The notes below the pieces were generated by a model. That model was not told where the DNA came from, did not search any database, and saw nothing but the letters and a program-made list of their open reading frames with translations. Source: Prorocentrum cordatum (taxonomy: Eukaryota > Sar > Dinophyceae > Prorocentrales > Prorocentraceae). From it: a stretch of 64,000 nucleotides of DNA. The stretch spans positions 7,501 to 71,500 of the forward strand of contig CAUYUJ010019287.1 in NCBI GenBank assembly GCA_963575745.1, given 5' to 3'. This document shows, piece by piece, positions 1 to 10,797 of the stretch; positions within the stretch are counted from its first letter, which is position 1, and each line of letters starts with the position of its first letter. A program made the translations under genes and the position numbers.

Positions 1-905
1 GCGGCGCATCTGGCGAGCGAGGCTTGCCTGGCACGCGAGGGCCCCAGGGGTGCCTGGCGCACCGGGAGCACTTGGCACGCGTGGCGCACCTCGCCCCATC
101 GCGCACATCGGGTCCGTGTTGGTTCCCGGTAGCTGCCCATCCATAGACGACCGCTGAACATGCTGAGGCCCGGGTGGTACTTATACGATGGAAGGACGGT
201 CGGGAGTGAGAGAGAAAGCTTGCGGGCGGGGATGGTGCCTTGATCATTATTCCTCATCAATAAGCACCCCCTTCCCCAGGCAGGCGACCAGCAGCCAACC
301 CGGACCAGTGAGAACCCCCCCAACATCCCGGGTGAAAACAATACAACATGCACTTTATCTCCAAATCTGGAGCACGCGCGGGTGCCCCGCGAGCACTTTG
401 CGTTGTTTTTTGACAGGGGTGGTGGTGCTGGTATTTTGCTTGCTGCGCGCAGGCCGACCATCACTGACAACAAAACCAATGCAGCAGACACTTCGCCTCC
501 ACATCTGGCGCACGCGCAGGCGCCAAGCGGCCACTCTGCATGGGTTTTTGACAGAGACGCCCTGCTGCCCGCGCTGCCACGCCTGGGCCTCCAAGGTGCC
601 TGGTGCACCTGGGACCTGTGGCGCAGATGGCACGTGTGGCGTTCCTGGGCGACATGCAGGGACCCGGGCGTTACTCGTGTGTTGGGAGGGCGGGTGGGAG
701 CGAGCGAGACGGCTTGCGGGCAGAGGGGGTGTCTTGACCACTGCCCCTGCCCCCTCCCCCTGGACCTTGTCAAGGCGCCCCGCGACGAGGAGTCAGGTCG
801 CCCAGCAAGTCCTCGACGATACAGCCAAAACAATGTACCATACTGACTTTCTGGGCCAGTGTTGGCCTCCTGGGGGGGGGGGGCTGAATTAAGTACCCCC
901 CCTTC
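1..905. repeat. Dispersed repeat H, internally duplicated
   Basis: Contains two diverged units (about 335-400 and 470-545) with the core acatctggagcacgcgcg, and upstream text shared with 38830-39045 and 39600-39920. The 234-aa open frame at 188-892 is a by-product of the repeat and is not supported as a gene. Confidence 0.5.
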
Positions 906-1090
906 TTCTATCGATCACCTCAAATATGGCCCCAAGATGGCCCCCGAGCTCCCGAGAGTGGGCCCCAAGAGGCCCCCTGAGGCACCCAAGACGCTTCAAT
1001 AGGTCCGGCCGCCAAGAGGCCCCCAAGACGACCAAACAGGCCTACAAGAAGCTCTCGAGAGACATACAAAGAGTCTCCGAGAGGCATCCA
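905..1090. repeat. CCCAAGAGGCC-type minisatellite
   Basis: Degenerate units of 9-13 bp around ccccaagaggcc. The same motif recurs at 10025-10150, 17500-17880, 19545-20230 and 39960-40600. Confidence 0.6.
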
Positions 1091-1114
1091 TGAAGCATCG
1101 GGCCTTCCTGTTCG

Positions 1115-1120
1115 CCGTCC

Positions 1121-1153
<33 letters not shown>

Positions 1154-1265
1154 TCCCCCTCCTCCCTACTCCCTTTTCCCTCCTCCCACCTCCCCCCCTC
1201 CGCCTCCGCCTCCTCCTTCTCCTCCTCCTCATCCTCCTCTGGTTGTTCCTCCACCTTCCCCCATC
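1115..1265. repeat. (CTC)n microsatellite
   Basis: Imperfect pyrimidine triplet tract; open frames across it on either strand are artefacts. Confidence 0.85.
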
Positions 1266-1925
1266 TTTGGTCATGACACCTTCGATGGCCTGCTATTTCA
1301 CTACACGCTCGTCCACAGCCCTGATCAGGGCAACTCGCCTGGGTATCCTTCCTGGACGGGCTGGTGGGATTACGCGAAGCGTTTAGAATATTGAAGTGGC
1401 AAACGGTCCATGGCTTTCCTTTGAGAACTGAACCTGATCCAAAACGACTTGAGCCGCAATTGCTTGAGCCACGACGTTGGTTCCCGATGCGGGGGGCAAC
1501 GGTCTCAGATAAATGCTCCTCCTTGGACAAGGACCTCGGAGAATCCGAGGTCACGACTTGGATTATGGTTCCTGGCACAGCAAGGGTCGCACAGACTTGG
1601 ACGACCTCCGCTCCCAAAAATTTCCAGCGGCTTTCGACCCCCGCTTTCGTACGGATCTCGAGCCGCAGATTCACTGACGCGGGTCCCTGTCCTGGAACGG
1701 GCCCCTGGGGAGGGGTGCTGCTAGGGGGGGTTCGGTCACGACTCCTACTGGGAAGCCTGTCATTGGGTGCATCCCGATCGGCACGCCTCGCGGACTTGAG
1801 TTCCGCGCGCAAGGAAAGGCCTGTGAGGGGTGTCTGGCCTCCCTGGCAGTGCTCCCGAGTACTGCCGCGCGCAAAATCGCCCTGCGGCGGATGGCGACGC
1901 CAACCGCCAGGAGTGGTCATTTTTG
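1266..1925. other. Unique sequence, no feature seen
   Basis: Ordinary base composition; open frames exist but none shows coding-like third positions. A short bias toward cgacttgg/cctgg words is all I see. Confidence 0.3.
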
Positions 1926-2084
1926 AAGGGGCCCCAGGACACACAAATAAATACACACACATAAAACAATTCTCCATATTTTCCCATATGTTCTGGGTTT
2001 TTGCCTTCCCCCCCACTTCCCATATTTTTCATATTTCCTGGGGAATCGACGATTAATTGTGTCTGTGTGTTTCTTTCCCTCCTG
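1926..2084 (+). mobile_element. Family B element, copy 1
   Basis: About 159 bp. It starts aaggggccccaggacacaca and ends ttccctcctg, with an AT-rich interior (ccccatattttcccatatt-like). The ends are imperfect inverted repeats (AAGGGG... against CAGGAGGGG...). Flanking words catttttg and aattttga suggest an 8-9 bp target duplication. Confidence 0.6.
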
Positions 2085-2109
2085 AATTTTGACCTCTGCA
2101 GCTCCCGTC

Positions 2110-2430
2110 CCGGGGGCCGCCAGAAGCGCCCCCTGTGGCCCAGGGTGCCCCCCCAGGGTTGCCAGGGAGGCCCCCCCGCGGCCTCCAGGGGGCCCCTCGC
2201 TAGGCCCGCAGGGGCCCCAGAGGGCACAACATGGAAGGAAAAGCTGGAACACACAAATAAATACACACAAATAAACAAAATCCCCATATTTTCTCATATT
2301 TTCTAGGTTTTTGTCTTCCCCCCCACTTCCTATATTTTCCCATATTTTCTGGGGAATGGGGGATTAATTGTGTCTGTGTGTTTCTTTTCCTCCTGAAACA
2401 TGGAAGGAAAAGCTGGGGGCACCTTAGGCC
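2110..2430. mobile_element. Family Q element split by family B
   Basis: Left arm near 2135 (ggcccagggtgcccc) and right arm near 2415-2430 (gggcacctt..ccaggggcacc) are inverted repeats, as in the intact copy at 49055-49183. A family B element (2248-2396) interrupts the right half. Confidence 0.55.
2248..2396 (+). mobile_element. Family B element, copy 2, inserted in Q
   Basis: Flanked by an exact 20-bp direct repeat, aacatggaaggaaaagctgg (2228-2247 and 2397-2416). The intact Q copy at 49.1 kb has one such sequence at this place, so the repeat arose on insertion. The usual first 12-14 bases of B are missing here. Confidence 0.75.
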
Positions 2431-2930
2431 AGGGGCACCTCCAGCAACCCCGAGGGGGGTGGGGGGGGGGCGTTCAACCATACGCGCTCCTGCTGGCGTC
2501 GCCGCCGCGTCGACGCCGCGGCGGCCCCTGCCCACAAGACACCCGCGCCCCGCGCCTGATCTGGGATCCTCCTCGCGAGCGGCCCCCGCGGCGTTGACGT
2601 ATACCCGCCGTGGAGCTCCCCCACGACTCCAAAGCAGATAGGCGGCCGTCCTGTATACTGATTGTGATCAGCCGGCGCTCTTCGCGCTACCAGAAAGACC
2701 ATAGAAGAAGGAACGGAGATCTTTTCTGGCCACGGCGGGCGTAGGCCACAAACAGGCTCCACGACTAAAATCTCAGGAGCGGCCCAGAAACCCGAGCCAC
2801 TCCTGAGCCCAAAGCGGTCCTCAAATGAGCTTCTTCACTGTAGTGAGGCCCCTGTGAGGCCTCTGAAACGGCATCGGTGCTACTCTGAGGCTGCGCTCCA
2901 GGAGATCTGCGCCCCAACCTCAACGGCACC
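2431..2930. other. No feature seen
   Basis: GC-rich unique DNA; short G and C runs; no coding signal or repeat recognised. Confidence 0.3.
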
Positions 2931-2933
2931 GCC

Positions 2934-3446
2934 GTGGCACCACGGACTCTGCTCGGCGTCGGACTGCCCGCGTTCGTGGTCGGGGCCGGCGCTTGGAGAC
3001 GGACCGGCCTCCCGGTCCCAGCCTGCTGCGGGGCCCTCCGCGGCGACCGCCTCCGCGGCGGCTCCGCCCTGGAGCGCAACGCAACGGTCAGCCCGCAGGC
3101 GCAGGGCGCTGCGGCTGCGCGCGGGCGGGGGGGGGAGCAGGAGCGGAGGGGCGGGGCGCGGGGGCGGCGCCCTGGGCCGGATGCCGGCGGCCGAGGGGGG
3201 GGCGCGGCCGCGTGGCCGTGGGCCAGGCTGGCGGGGGCAGTGGCGCCGTCGGCGCCCCCGTTGGCGCGGAGCCCCGGCTGCCAGGGGCGTGCAGGGGAGC
3301 GGGCCCGAGGCGGGTCGTCGCCGCGGTCGCCGCCAGCCCCCCGCGAGCGAGGCCGGGGAGCGCGCCCCAGGCGGTGGTCTCGCCCACCGGCCTCGCCCAG
3401 CGCCAGAGGCGGCCCGTTTCCGTGGAGGGCGCCACGCCCGAGATGA
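2934..3446 (+). CDS. Possible ORF in a very GC-rich stretch, 170 aa
   Basis: ATG at 2934. The first 60 residues (APRTLLGVGLPAFVVGAGAW, then GALRGDRLRGGSALERNATV) have about 84% G/C-ending codons, against about 70% in another frame. The remainder is Gly/Arg/Pro-rich. The whole of 2930-3480 is so GC-rich that long frames are expected by chance, so the call is weak. Confidence 0.2.
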   Translation: MAPRTLLGVGLPAFVVGAGAWRRTGLPVPACCGALRGDRLRGGSALERNATVSPQAQGAAAARGRGGEQERRGGARGRRPGPDAGGRGGGAAAWPWARLAGAVAPSAPPLARSPGCQGRAGERARGGSSPRSPPAPRERGRGARPRRWSRPPASPSARGGPFPWRAPRPR

Positions 3447-3633
3447 TGGGCAAGCCTGCGCCACGCGGGAACCGCTCCAGGGTGTCCCATGGGATTCCGC
3501 GGGGGCCTGTGCCCCTCCTCCGTTCGTCTTCCCCCAAGTACCGTTCCCACGCAGCGAGTGGCCCGCCGCCCCCACTGCCGGTGCCCCCGCAGCAAGAGTG
3601 TGTGACCACATGCGCCAGGGCCGCCGCCTCTCC

Positions 3634-3750
3634 CTCCTCCTCCTGCTGCTCCTCCTCCTCCTCCTCCCCCTTCTCCTCCTCCTCCTCCTCCTCCTCCTCC
3701 TCCTCCTCCTCCTCCTCCTCCTCCTCCTCTTCCTCCTCCTCCTCGTCTGC
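3634..3750. repeat. (CTC)n microsatellite
   Basis: About 37 pyrimidine triplets, nearly perfect in the centre. Confidence 0.9.
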
Positions 3751-3867
3751 CGTCCCAAATGGTCTTGACAAGGACCCCGCAAGCAAGGACAGCCCAAGCA
3801 GGGACCCGACGTGGCGGACAGGAAGCAACGGGGCGCTCCAGAACGTGGGGCCCTTGTGACACAGCAT

Positions 3868-3890
3868 CAACCCGGAATCGGCCATACATC

Positions 3891-3931
<41 letters not shown>

Positions 3932-4030
3932 CGACAAGCCCACACAATGGCGGATCCGCACGAACCAGGGCGGGGTGGGATGTCAGGCCTCTGTCGGCGA
4001 TCTGCCTCCGTTGCCCCTAGAAGGCTGTCC
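3868..4030. mobile_element. Diverged family I element containing a (TA) tract
   Basis: Shares cggaatcggc, ataggcgacaagccc and gggcggggtgggatgtcagg with the intact copy at 4455-4665. A (TA)n tract of about 36 bp (3893-3928) has expanded inside it. Confidence 0.5.
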
Positions 4031-4057
4031 TCATCTTAGGAGTCCTGCCCGTAGGAG

Positions 4058-4160
4058 GAGGACGACGACAACGACGACGACGACGACGACGAGGAGGAGA
4101 GGAGGAGGAGGAGGAGGAGGAGGAGGAGGAGGAGGAGGAGGAGGAGGAGGAGGAGGAAGC
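4058..4160. repeat. (GAC)n passing into (GAG)n
   Basis: Compound triplet microsatellite. The next 290 bp (4161-4454) show nothing recognisable. Confidence 0.85.
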
Positions 4161-4454
4161 TCCAGAGGCGCGAGCGGGATCCACGGGCGCCTTGGCCAAG
4201 GAAACGCAGCGACCACTCCACATCCGACGACGGGTGCTGCCACCACTCGCCCGGCTGGGGCACGACACTCAACCGCCGAGCAAGGACACAGACACGAGAT
4301 TCCCAAAACAGCTCGCCTGCAAGCCGAGTCGAACGCTTCTCACGCCGAAGCAGGTGGCCAATCGTGCCCTCCCTTCGTGGCTGCGCAAAGCTGTTTAGGG
4401 CTTTCTGCCGCAAGGGCGCTCTTTTAAGAAACCAAGCGCGGTATAAACGTACTT

Positions 4455-4665
4455 GAGGGGCAACGATAGGGGGGGATAGGCAAAGGGGGGAAACATCGAC
4501 CTGGAATCGGCGATACACTGCCGATAGATTGGCGATAGGCCCCCGATGGTGAAACTGCACGTTCCTGGGCAGGTTGGGGCTACCAGGCCCCTGTCGGCGA
4601 TCAATGGGCGATTTGGGGGTCGATGCATCCCCCCTGTGCCTATCCCCCCCTATCGTTGCCCCTGA
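4455..4665. mobile_element. Family I element, intact, about 210 bp
   Basis: Terminal inverted repeats of about 45 bp: the left end gaggggcaacgataggggg is matched in reverse complement at the right end, and further in, aaacatcgac pairs with gtcgatgcat. Diverged relatives are at 3868, 13900, 28955 and 44752. Confidence 0.8.
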
Positions 4666-4671
4666 GTGCTG

Positions 4672-4774
4672 CCTCGGAGGTCCGCGCGGATTGCTTGGAC
4701 CAGTGCTGGGTCCCCCCCCGCGCGCCAAGGAGGGGGTCCAGCGCCGATCCAAGGAATCGGCACGGACCTCCGAG
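4672..4774. mobile_element. Family P palindromic element, copy 1
   Basis: GC-rich near-palindrome with left arm cctcggaggtccgcgcgga and right arm cacggacctccgag. It directly follows family I and precedes family B. Confidence 0.75.
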
Positions 4775-4786
4775 ACAATATGTTTG

Positions 4787-4947
4787 AGGGGTCCCTGGGA
4801 TACACAAAGAAATACACACAAATAAAAGGATTCCCCATATTTTCCAATGTTTTCTGGGTTTTTGTCTGCCCCCCCTACTTCCCATATTTTCCCATACATC
4901 CTGGGGAATCGGCGATTACTTGTGCCTGTATGTTTTTTCCCCTCCTG
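4787..4947 (+). mobile_element. Family B element, copy 3
   Basis: Starts aggggtccctgggatacaca, ends cccctcctg. Flanking words atatgtttg and aatgtttca are compatible with an 8-9 bp target duplication. Confidence 0.65.
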
Positions 4948-4991
4948 AATGTTTCACCCCCCACCAAAACACATGAACTCCAACTCTACTC

Positions 4992-5090
4992 TTAGGTCGG
5001 GCGTGTCCCCCTGCAGGCGGATGTTGGGCGAAAAATAAAAATAGTCAAAACATATTCCAAAATAGTCAAACTAATACTCTCCATGATACT
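4992..5090 (+). mobile_element. Family A element, 3-prime truncated
   Basis: Left terminal repeat ttaggtcgggcgtgtccccc is present; the right terminal repeat is missing. Confidence 0.6.
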
Positions 5091-6600
5091 AGCCAGGCCC
5101 GGCTGAACTCTGCTCAGCACAATCTCGACTGCCATGCGACTCAAGAAGTCGCCACGGTGCAACCCCCCCGAGCTTGACTTGCGCTAGGCAAGCACGGCTT
5201 TGGACAAACCTCCCTTTAGTAAACCTCCCTTTAGTGAAGACGGCCTGGGACCGAAACCGACGGACCTGAACCCGCAAAATGACGGCCGCGACGCCCTTTC
5301 GCGAACCGAGAACGGCCAATTCCTTAATCGACGTGTCAGGGTAGGAGGTCTGTCCACCCTCGAATGAGGTGGACCGTGGCCCGAGAGCGGAGCGAGCGCG
5401 TGAAAGGGATCGACTGATCCCCCTCCCCCGGCGCTGGCCTCAGGCCAGAGGATATATGAAACGATGCGGCCCGCCAAGATCTCCGAGAAATGATGTGTGT
5501 GTGCCGTGTTTGGCTCGATTACTGGATGGGGGCCCCATCTGGCCGACCTGTTGTCATCACGGGGCGGCTGTGTCCAGGCGGCACGAGGATGAGGAGGCGG
5601 AGGCAAACGGGCGCCTGCGCCACGGGCTTGAAGTAGGGGGCCCCGAATCGCTTCAGCATGTCCCTCCTCCTTGGCGGAGCCAGCCCAACCCAGCCCGGAC
5701 CAAGGCCCTCTCGTTCTCCTCTTTCTCCCTCTCCCGCCTCTCCTCCCCTCCCCACTCCTCACCATCGAACAATAGAACCTATACTTTCCTCTCTTCCCTG
5801 ACTCTGCCTGAATTACACTGCTTTCCCACACTCGATTTCAAACATTGGTTTGTCCTTGTGGCGTTTTGCAATTCGATCGCTATCGGTCCCTCAAGACGGA
5901 GCTCCCGCTGCAGCGCTGACCTCGTGTCCGCGCTTCTAATCCTTCAAGGCCGCGCTCCCGCTGCAGAATCTGCCTCATCTCAAGATCGGCGCACCGCTGC
6001 CGCCTTGCAGAGAGGCGTGCTGGCCACAGCGCGGGCCACTTTTCTGGATCCAGGTGCTTCCTCATCATCGTCGCCCCGCTCCTTCCCCCCGCCCACGCCG
6101 TTCCCCGGTCACCCTGCTCTTTCAGCTTCTCCCACTCCTGCTCCAGCTGCTGCCGTTCCTCCTCGCCCTCCCTCCTTCCTCATCCTATATCCTAATCCTC
6201 CTGTGCATCCTCCTTCTCATTCGCCACCTTCTCCTCGTCCAACGTGCGCAGCTCCCCCTTTGCTTTCGATTGCGCGTACAACGATAGGGGTCCGCTACGA
6301 CACGCGCCGGCGGACGAAGAACCGATCCGCGCCAGGGGAAGGGATGGGCGCAAGGGGCAGGATGCCAGATGTGGCGCCGGTGCACCTGGCGTGCCTCCCT
6401 CTCCCCCTCGCTCCTCCCCCCGCTCCGTCGTCCTCCTCACCCCTTCCTGCTGCTCCTCCACCTCCTGCGCCTCGTGCCCCCCTCCTCTCTGCAGTGGGGC
6501 CTCCCGGAACCCTCATTCTGTAACAGCTGGGGGGGGTAGCCACAGGGGAAGCAGGCCGGCCGGGGGCGCTGGGCGCTGGGCTCACCATGGCTTGGGGGGC
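5091..6600. other. No gene recognised; pyrimidine-rich patches
   Basis: CT-rich stretches at 5690-5770 and 6050-6500. A long plus-strand frame (5369-6523) is Ser/Pro-rich because of them and has no coding-like codon use. Confidence 0.35.
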
Positions 6601-6604
6601 CACT

Positions 6605-7145
6605 GGAGGAGAAGGAGGAGGAGGAGGAGCAGAGAGAAGGAGGAGGAGGAGGAGGAGGAGGAGGAGGAGGAGGAGGAGGAGGGGGAGGAGGAGGAGGAGG
6701 AGGAGGAGGAGGAGGAGGAGGAGGAGGAGAAGGGAGGAGGAGGAGGAGGAGGAGGGAGGAGGCGGAGGGAGGAGGAGGATAGGGGAGGAGGGGAAGGGGG
6801 AGGAGGGGCCCTCTGAATGCTAATGTGGGGGCGCCACGCCCGCTGCCAGCAGAGGGAGGAGCACGAGGAGGGAGGAGGCGGGGGAGGAAAGCGGGACGAG
6901 GAGGCAGGAGCGTGATGTAGATAGGGAGGGAGGGAGGAAGGGAGGGAGGGAAGAGATAGGGAGGGAGGGAGGGAGGGAGAGGGAGGACGAGGAGGAGAAG
7001 GAGGAGGAGGAGGAGGAGGAGGAGGAGGGGCAGGGGAAGGGTTGGAGGGAAAGCGAGTGTTGTATGAAAGGGCCGATGAAAGAGGATGACGAAAGAGGAG
7101 GAGGAAGAGGAGAAGGAAGAGGAGGAGATGGAAGGAAGAGAGGGA
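6605..7145. repeat. (GGA)n and (GGGA)n purine tracts
   Basis: Purine-only or nearly so for about 190 bp (6605-6795), then again 6860-7140. Confidence 0.9.
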
Positions 7146-7289
7146 TGAAAGAGGGTGGATGAGTGGGTGAGGGACGAAGGAGAAAGGAAGGATGATGACC
7201 CCATCCCCTCTAATCCTCTCTCCATCCCTCTCCTCCGCTTCGGTCCCTCCCTCCTCCTCCTGATCCGTCGACTTCTGCCAAATCCCGTC

Positions 7290-7560
7290 GCCGTCCCTCC
7301 CCCTCATTCACCACCTCTCCTCCTAATTCTCCTCCTCCTCCTTCTCCTCCTCCTCCTCCTCCTACGCCTCCTCCTACGCCTCCTCCTCCTCCTCCTCCTC
7401 CTGAGCCTCCTCCTCCTCCTGAGCCTCAGCCTTCCTACTCCTCCTCGGCCCTTTTTCTCCCACTGCCACCCCCTCATCCGCAGCCTCCTCCTCAGCCCTC
7501 CTCCTCCCCCTCGCCCCCGACCTCCCCCCTCCTCCTCTCGGCTCCTCGCCCCCGGCACCC
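7290..7560. repeat. (CTC)n pyrimidine tract
   Basis: Opposite strand bias to the preceding purine tract, so the pair could fold back on itself. Confidence 0.85.
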
Positions 7561-7619
7561 CCCCATACTGCTCCGCATGCTGCCCACCCTCCCACTTCCA
7601 CGAACCACCTGTAGCCACG

Positions 7620-8405
7620 ACACAATATAAAAGCGGACTGCTCGATCCTGCCGCCTCATATTGCCTCGCCGATGTCCGGCCTCTCCCGCAAATTCTTGTT
7701 TTCGCACTTGTATAACCCCAAACACGGAGAGCGGCAGTCTCAAGCGCATAAAAATGCTTGTAAGAGATTATTGCCAGAATACTTGGGAGCATGCCTGTGG
7801 AGCTTTTAAGCTTGGCGAGCGCCTGTGGGAGACGCTTGCCAGGGTGCTGGAAAGTATGCCTGGGGAGCTTGCAAGCTTCGAAAAGCAAGCTTCGAAGGAG
7901 CTTCGAGGGAGTTGCGAAGGACCTGCGGAAAGGCTTCAGGCACAGGTACTGGGAACGAGTAGGAACAAGCTGGCCGGAACACGCTGGAGGCTCAGGCAGG
8001 CCGCTGCGAGGATGCCTGACCGGGAGCCTTGTCGGGCGTAGGCAGAACTGGGTGTGGTGGGACCTGGTTTAAAGATGTGTACTGGGGGACGCCCCCCCGC
8101 CCCGTTCCACTAACCGTAATTGCCGTAACCCGAAAAACACCAGCTACGGCAGACTTGGTTTAGTGATTCTGGCCAATTTAGAGGCTCCGGGGCCCTACTA
8201 CTACTAACCGGGTCCCCTTACCTGGGGTCCTGGCTATACCCGACCTTGGGAGAGGCGCTGGCGTAGCCCTGCCTGCCGGCTTCTTCTCTCACAGCCCTCT
8301 TAGCTCTCCAGGGCGCTGACCTGGGAACACAGAGAGGACCTGAGCCCAGGGGGGAGCGGTCTCAGGGGGGGACCCTCCCCTCCCCACCCGCCAGTGTGCA
8401 CCCCT
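7620..8405. other. Unique sequence with short internal repeats
   Basis: gcatgcctgtggagctt (7790) recurs as gtatgcctggggagctt (7855). Text at 7945-8030 (gggaacgagtagga ... aggatgcctgaccggg) is shared with 42520-42600. No coding signal; 8070-8400 shows nothing. Confidence 0.35.
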
Positions 8406-8410
8406 CCTCC

Positions 8411-8595
8411 CCAGACCCCCGACGTAATGATTTTTTCATTACGTCGACCCCCAGAGGTCCCGACCCTTTCCCCATGACCGGCTTTGCACCCTGAGTCGTT
8501 TTTTGACGCTCCCGAGGCCCGGTGAGGGCCCCCCGAGGCCGAAAATTAGGAAAAACCTCCCGTCGTGATTTTTTCATTACTCGAGGGGGTCTGGG
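8411..8595 (+). mobile_element. Family F element, intact
   Basis: About 185 bp. Ends are inverted repeats: ccagacccccgacgtaatga on the left, and ttcattactcgagggggtct on the right. The left end itself forms a hairpin (cgacgtaatg with cattacgtcg). The interior contains gctcccgaggcccggtgagg. Confidence 0.75.
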
Positions 8596-8599
8596 TCCA

Positions 8600-8775
8600 C
8601 CGACCAGGCAACAGGAGCGCACCAGACGGCGGCGACGCGGCGGCGACGCGACGGCGGCACGGCCCGGCGGCGGCCATCGCGACCGTGCGCCGCGGGGCGG
8701 CACCGAGCCCCGGGCTCGCCCCGGACGAGGTTGGCCTTCACCTGCTCGGGCGACCCCCCCAAGGCGACGGCATCC
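8600..8775 (-). CDS. Possible exon beside a family F element
   Basis: Minus-strand frame with SDAVALGGSPEQVKANLVRG followed by Arg/Gly-rich sequence. The first 25 codons are strongly G/C-ending. It lies between a (CTC) tract on its upstream side and family F (8411-8595) on its downstream side, like the exon-like segments at 47.4 and 47.9 kb. The Arg-rich part may be repeat sequence. Confidence 0.25.
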
Positions 8776-8776
8776 G

Positions 8777-8968
8777 AGCCCTCCTCCTACTGCTCCTCCT
8801 CCTACTGCTCCTCCTCCTCGCCCTCCTCCTCCTCCTCCTCCTCCTCTTCCTCCTCCTCCTCCTCCTCCTCCTCCTCCTCATCAGCACCAGCATCAGCATC
8901 AGCATCAGCATCAGCATCAGCATCAGCATCAGCATCAGCATCAGCATCAGCATCAGCATCAGCATCAG

Positions 8969-9049
<81 letters not shown>

Positions 9050-9050
9050 G

Positions 9051-9145
<95 letters not shown>

Positions 9146-9148
9146 CGC
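8777..9148. repeat. Compound microsatellite (CTC) to (CATCAG) to (CAT)
   Basis: (CTC)n 8787-8880, (ATCAGC)n hexamers 8881-8965, (CAT)n 8966-9145 with a single AGC interruption. Encodes runs of Leu, Ser, His, Ile, Met or Asp depending on frame; none is evidence of a gene. Confidence 0.95.
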
Positions 9149-9254
9149 CCCTCCCCCTCCCCTCGCCCCACCCTCCACCCCCTCCTCCTCCGCCTCTTCC
9201 TCCTCCTCCTCCTCCACCTCCTCCGCCTCCAACCATCGACTCTGCTGAATCGAT

Positions 9255-9435
9255 GGGGGGCGGGGGTATGCTTCGGATGTCGCCAAGTGTTCGACGAATT
9301 CCGAACCCTAACCCCGCCGCCCATCCAGTTGCCTGATCGGGGGGGATCTGCTTCGGATTTCGCCAAGTGTTCGACGAATTCCGAACCCTCACCCCGCCGC
9401 CCATCGTGTTGTGTTGCCTGATCGGCGAGGGTAGG
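9255..9435. repeat. Tandem duplication, about 85 bp x 2
   Basis: The unit contains cgccaagtgttcgacgaatt followed by ccgaaccct and ccccgccgcccat, in two nearly identical copies, then an inverted fragment at the right end. Confidence 0.75.
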
Positions 9436-10020
9436 GTTCGGACTTCGCCGCGGCCACCCCCCTTTTGACCATGAACCGACCGTCCCAACACGCCTGAAGG
9501 CCAAACGCGTCACGTTCTCAGAACAAGTCAGCACCGTGACAATCGAGGACTGACAGAACACCCTGTAGCAGAAACGAGCTTTAGTGAAAGCCTTCAGGGG
9601 CATTCAACTTGTGCACGGCATCGCCTTCGGAGTGCACCCAAGAAAGATGGCTAACCGACGTGCAAAACAACCGATACCTGGCAACACACACGCCCATTAG
9701 CGACACCGGCTGCGAACTGCACCGGCACACTCAAATGCCAACGTCGAATGAGCCGGTGCATATCTCCTCAACCGACTTCTCTTGGTGGGCGTTCTCGCAG
9801 TGCTTGAAATTCGCCGGCCCAACGGGCCAGAGGCGTGCTAAGATCTCCGGCAACTGGTTAACAATATTTCTAGTTCGCGCGCGCGGGGCGGCCCCTGGGG
9901 GTCCCCGGGCGAATAGTACCCTGGGCAAGTCCCGGGAGGAGACCCCGGACGGGGCAAATTTTCGACACCCCTCACGAGGATCGTGGCCTCTGAGGGGGGA
10001 GCCGCAATCGACTACCCCCC
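9436..10020. other. No feature seen
   Basis: Mixed composition; ccgaccgtcccaacacgcct at 9478 resembles the start of family C. No coding signal. Confidence 0.3.
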
Positions 10021-10024
10021 CTCC

Positions 10025-10150
10025 CGCCCCAAGAGGCCCACAAGAGCCCCCCAAGAGGCGCTGGGGGCCCCCAAGACGCCGCCAAGGAGCCCCAAGAGAC
10101 TCCCAAGAGGTCCCCAAGAGGCCCCCAAGAGGCCCTAAAGAGGGCTCCAG
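10025..10150. repeat. CCCAAGAGGCC-type minisatellite
   Basis: About ten degenerate units of 9-12 bp. Confidence 0.65.
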
Positions 10151-10344
10151 GGCCGGCGGAATAAGCGATTAAATAACAAACTTCTTCCCGAGCGGCCCAG
10201 CCTCCCCGGGAGTAAGTAGCTGTCGAGCCCCGTCCGGAGAAAGCAGTCGTCAAGAATTAAGAGGCCTGGCCAACCTCTGCATGCGGCACCATCCGGCCAA
10301 GCAGGCGCCAGAGCACCCCGAACGCCCGAAATAAAGCATGAAGC

Positions 10345-10710
10345 ACAGAGGTGCCCAGAGTGAACAAAAACATAACCATCTCATACCACAGAGCCGATGT
10401 CTTGAAACGAACCTGTCCCACCCAGGAATGCTCTACGAACGTGTCTGACAGACCACGAAGGGTTTTCAGACCTGTCCCTGGTGGGTCAAGACGCTTCGCC
10501 ACTGCTTGACCCTTCCCACTCGGCGGGGGGCAGGATCGATCGAAACATCGGATCGGATCAAAGCGTGCGCCGGATCGGCACGGAGTCGAGACCGCCGAGT
10601 CGCATCGGCTGCGCCAGGGTGCACAACAGCGCCACGCAAGCATCGGGCCGCAACGGACCGTCGGAATATCAGAGTCGAGTCGGATCGGGCAGACCCGAGC
10701 CGATATATAC
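10345..10710 (+). mobile_element. Diverged family C element with (GGATCG)-rich tail
   Basis: Shares gaccacgaagggttttcaga and gacgcttcgccactgcttg with other C copies. The tail of degenerate atcggatcgg words matches 23380-23600. Confidence 0.5.
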
Positions 10711-10797
10711 ATATATATAGAGAGAGATTTATATATTTATACATTGATATATATATATACATATATATATGTTATATATATATATATAGATTTATAG
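10690..10797. repeat. (TA)n-rich tract
   Basis: Interrupted TATA/GATA microsatellite directly after element C. Confidence 0.85.

Noticed and set aside
188-892. 234-aa open frame with paired QIWSTR / HIWRTR words
   Set aside because: The similarity comes from internally duplicated dispersed repeat H, which also occurs at 38.8 and 39.6 kb without the frame.
3893-3928. TATA-box or promoter from (TA) tracts (also 23897, 40660, 48040)
   Set aside because: Long perfect dinucleotide repeats with no gene start nearby.
7661-8041. 126-aa plus-strand frame resembling a helical protein
   Set aside because: Arises from internal cttgcaagcttcg-type repeats; codons show no third-position bias.
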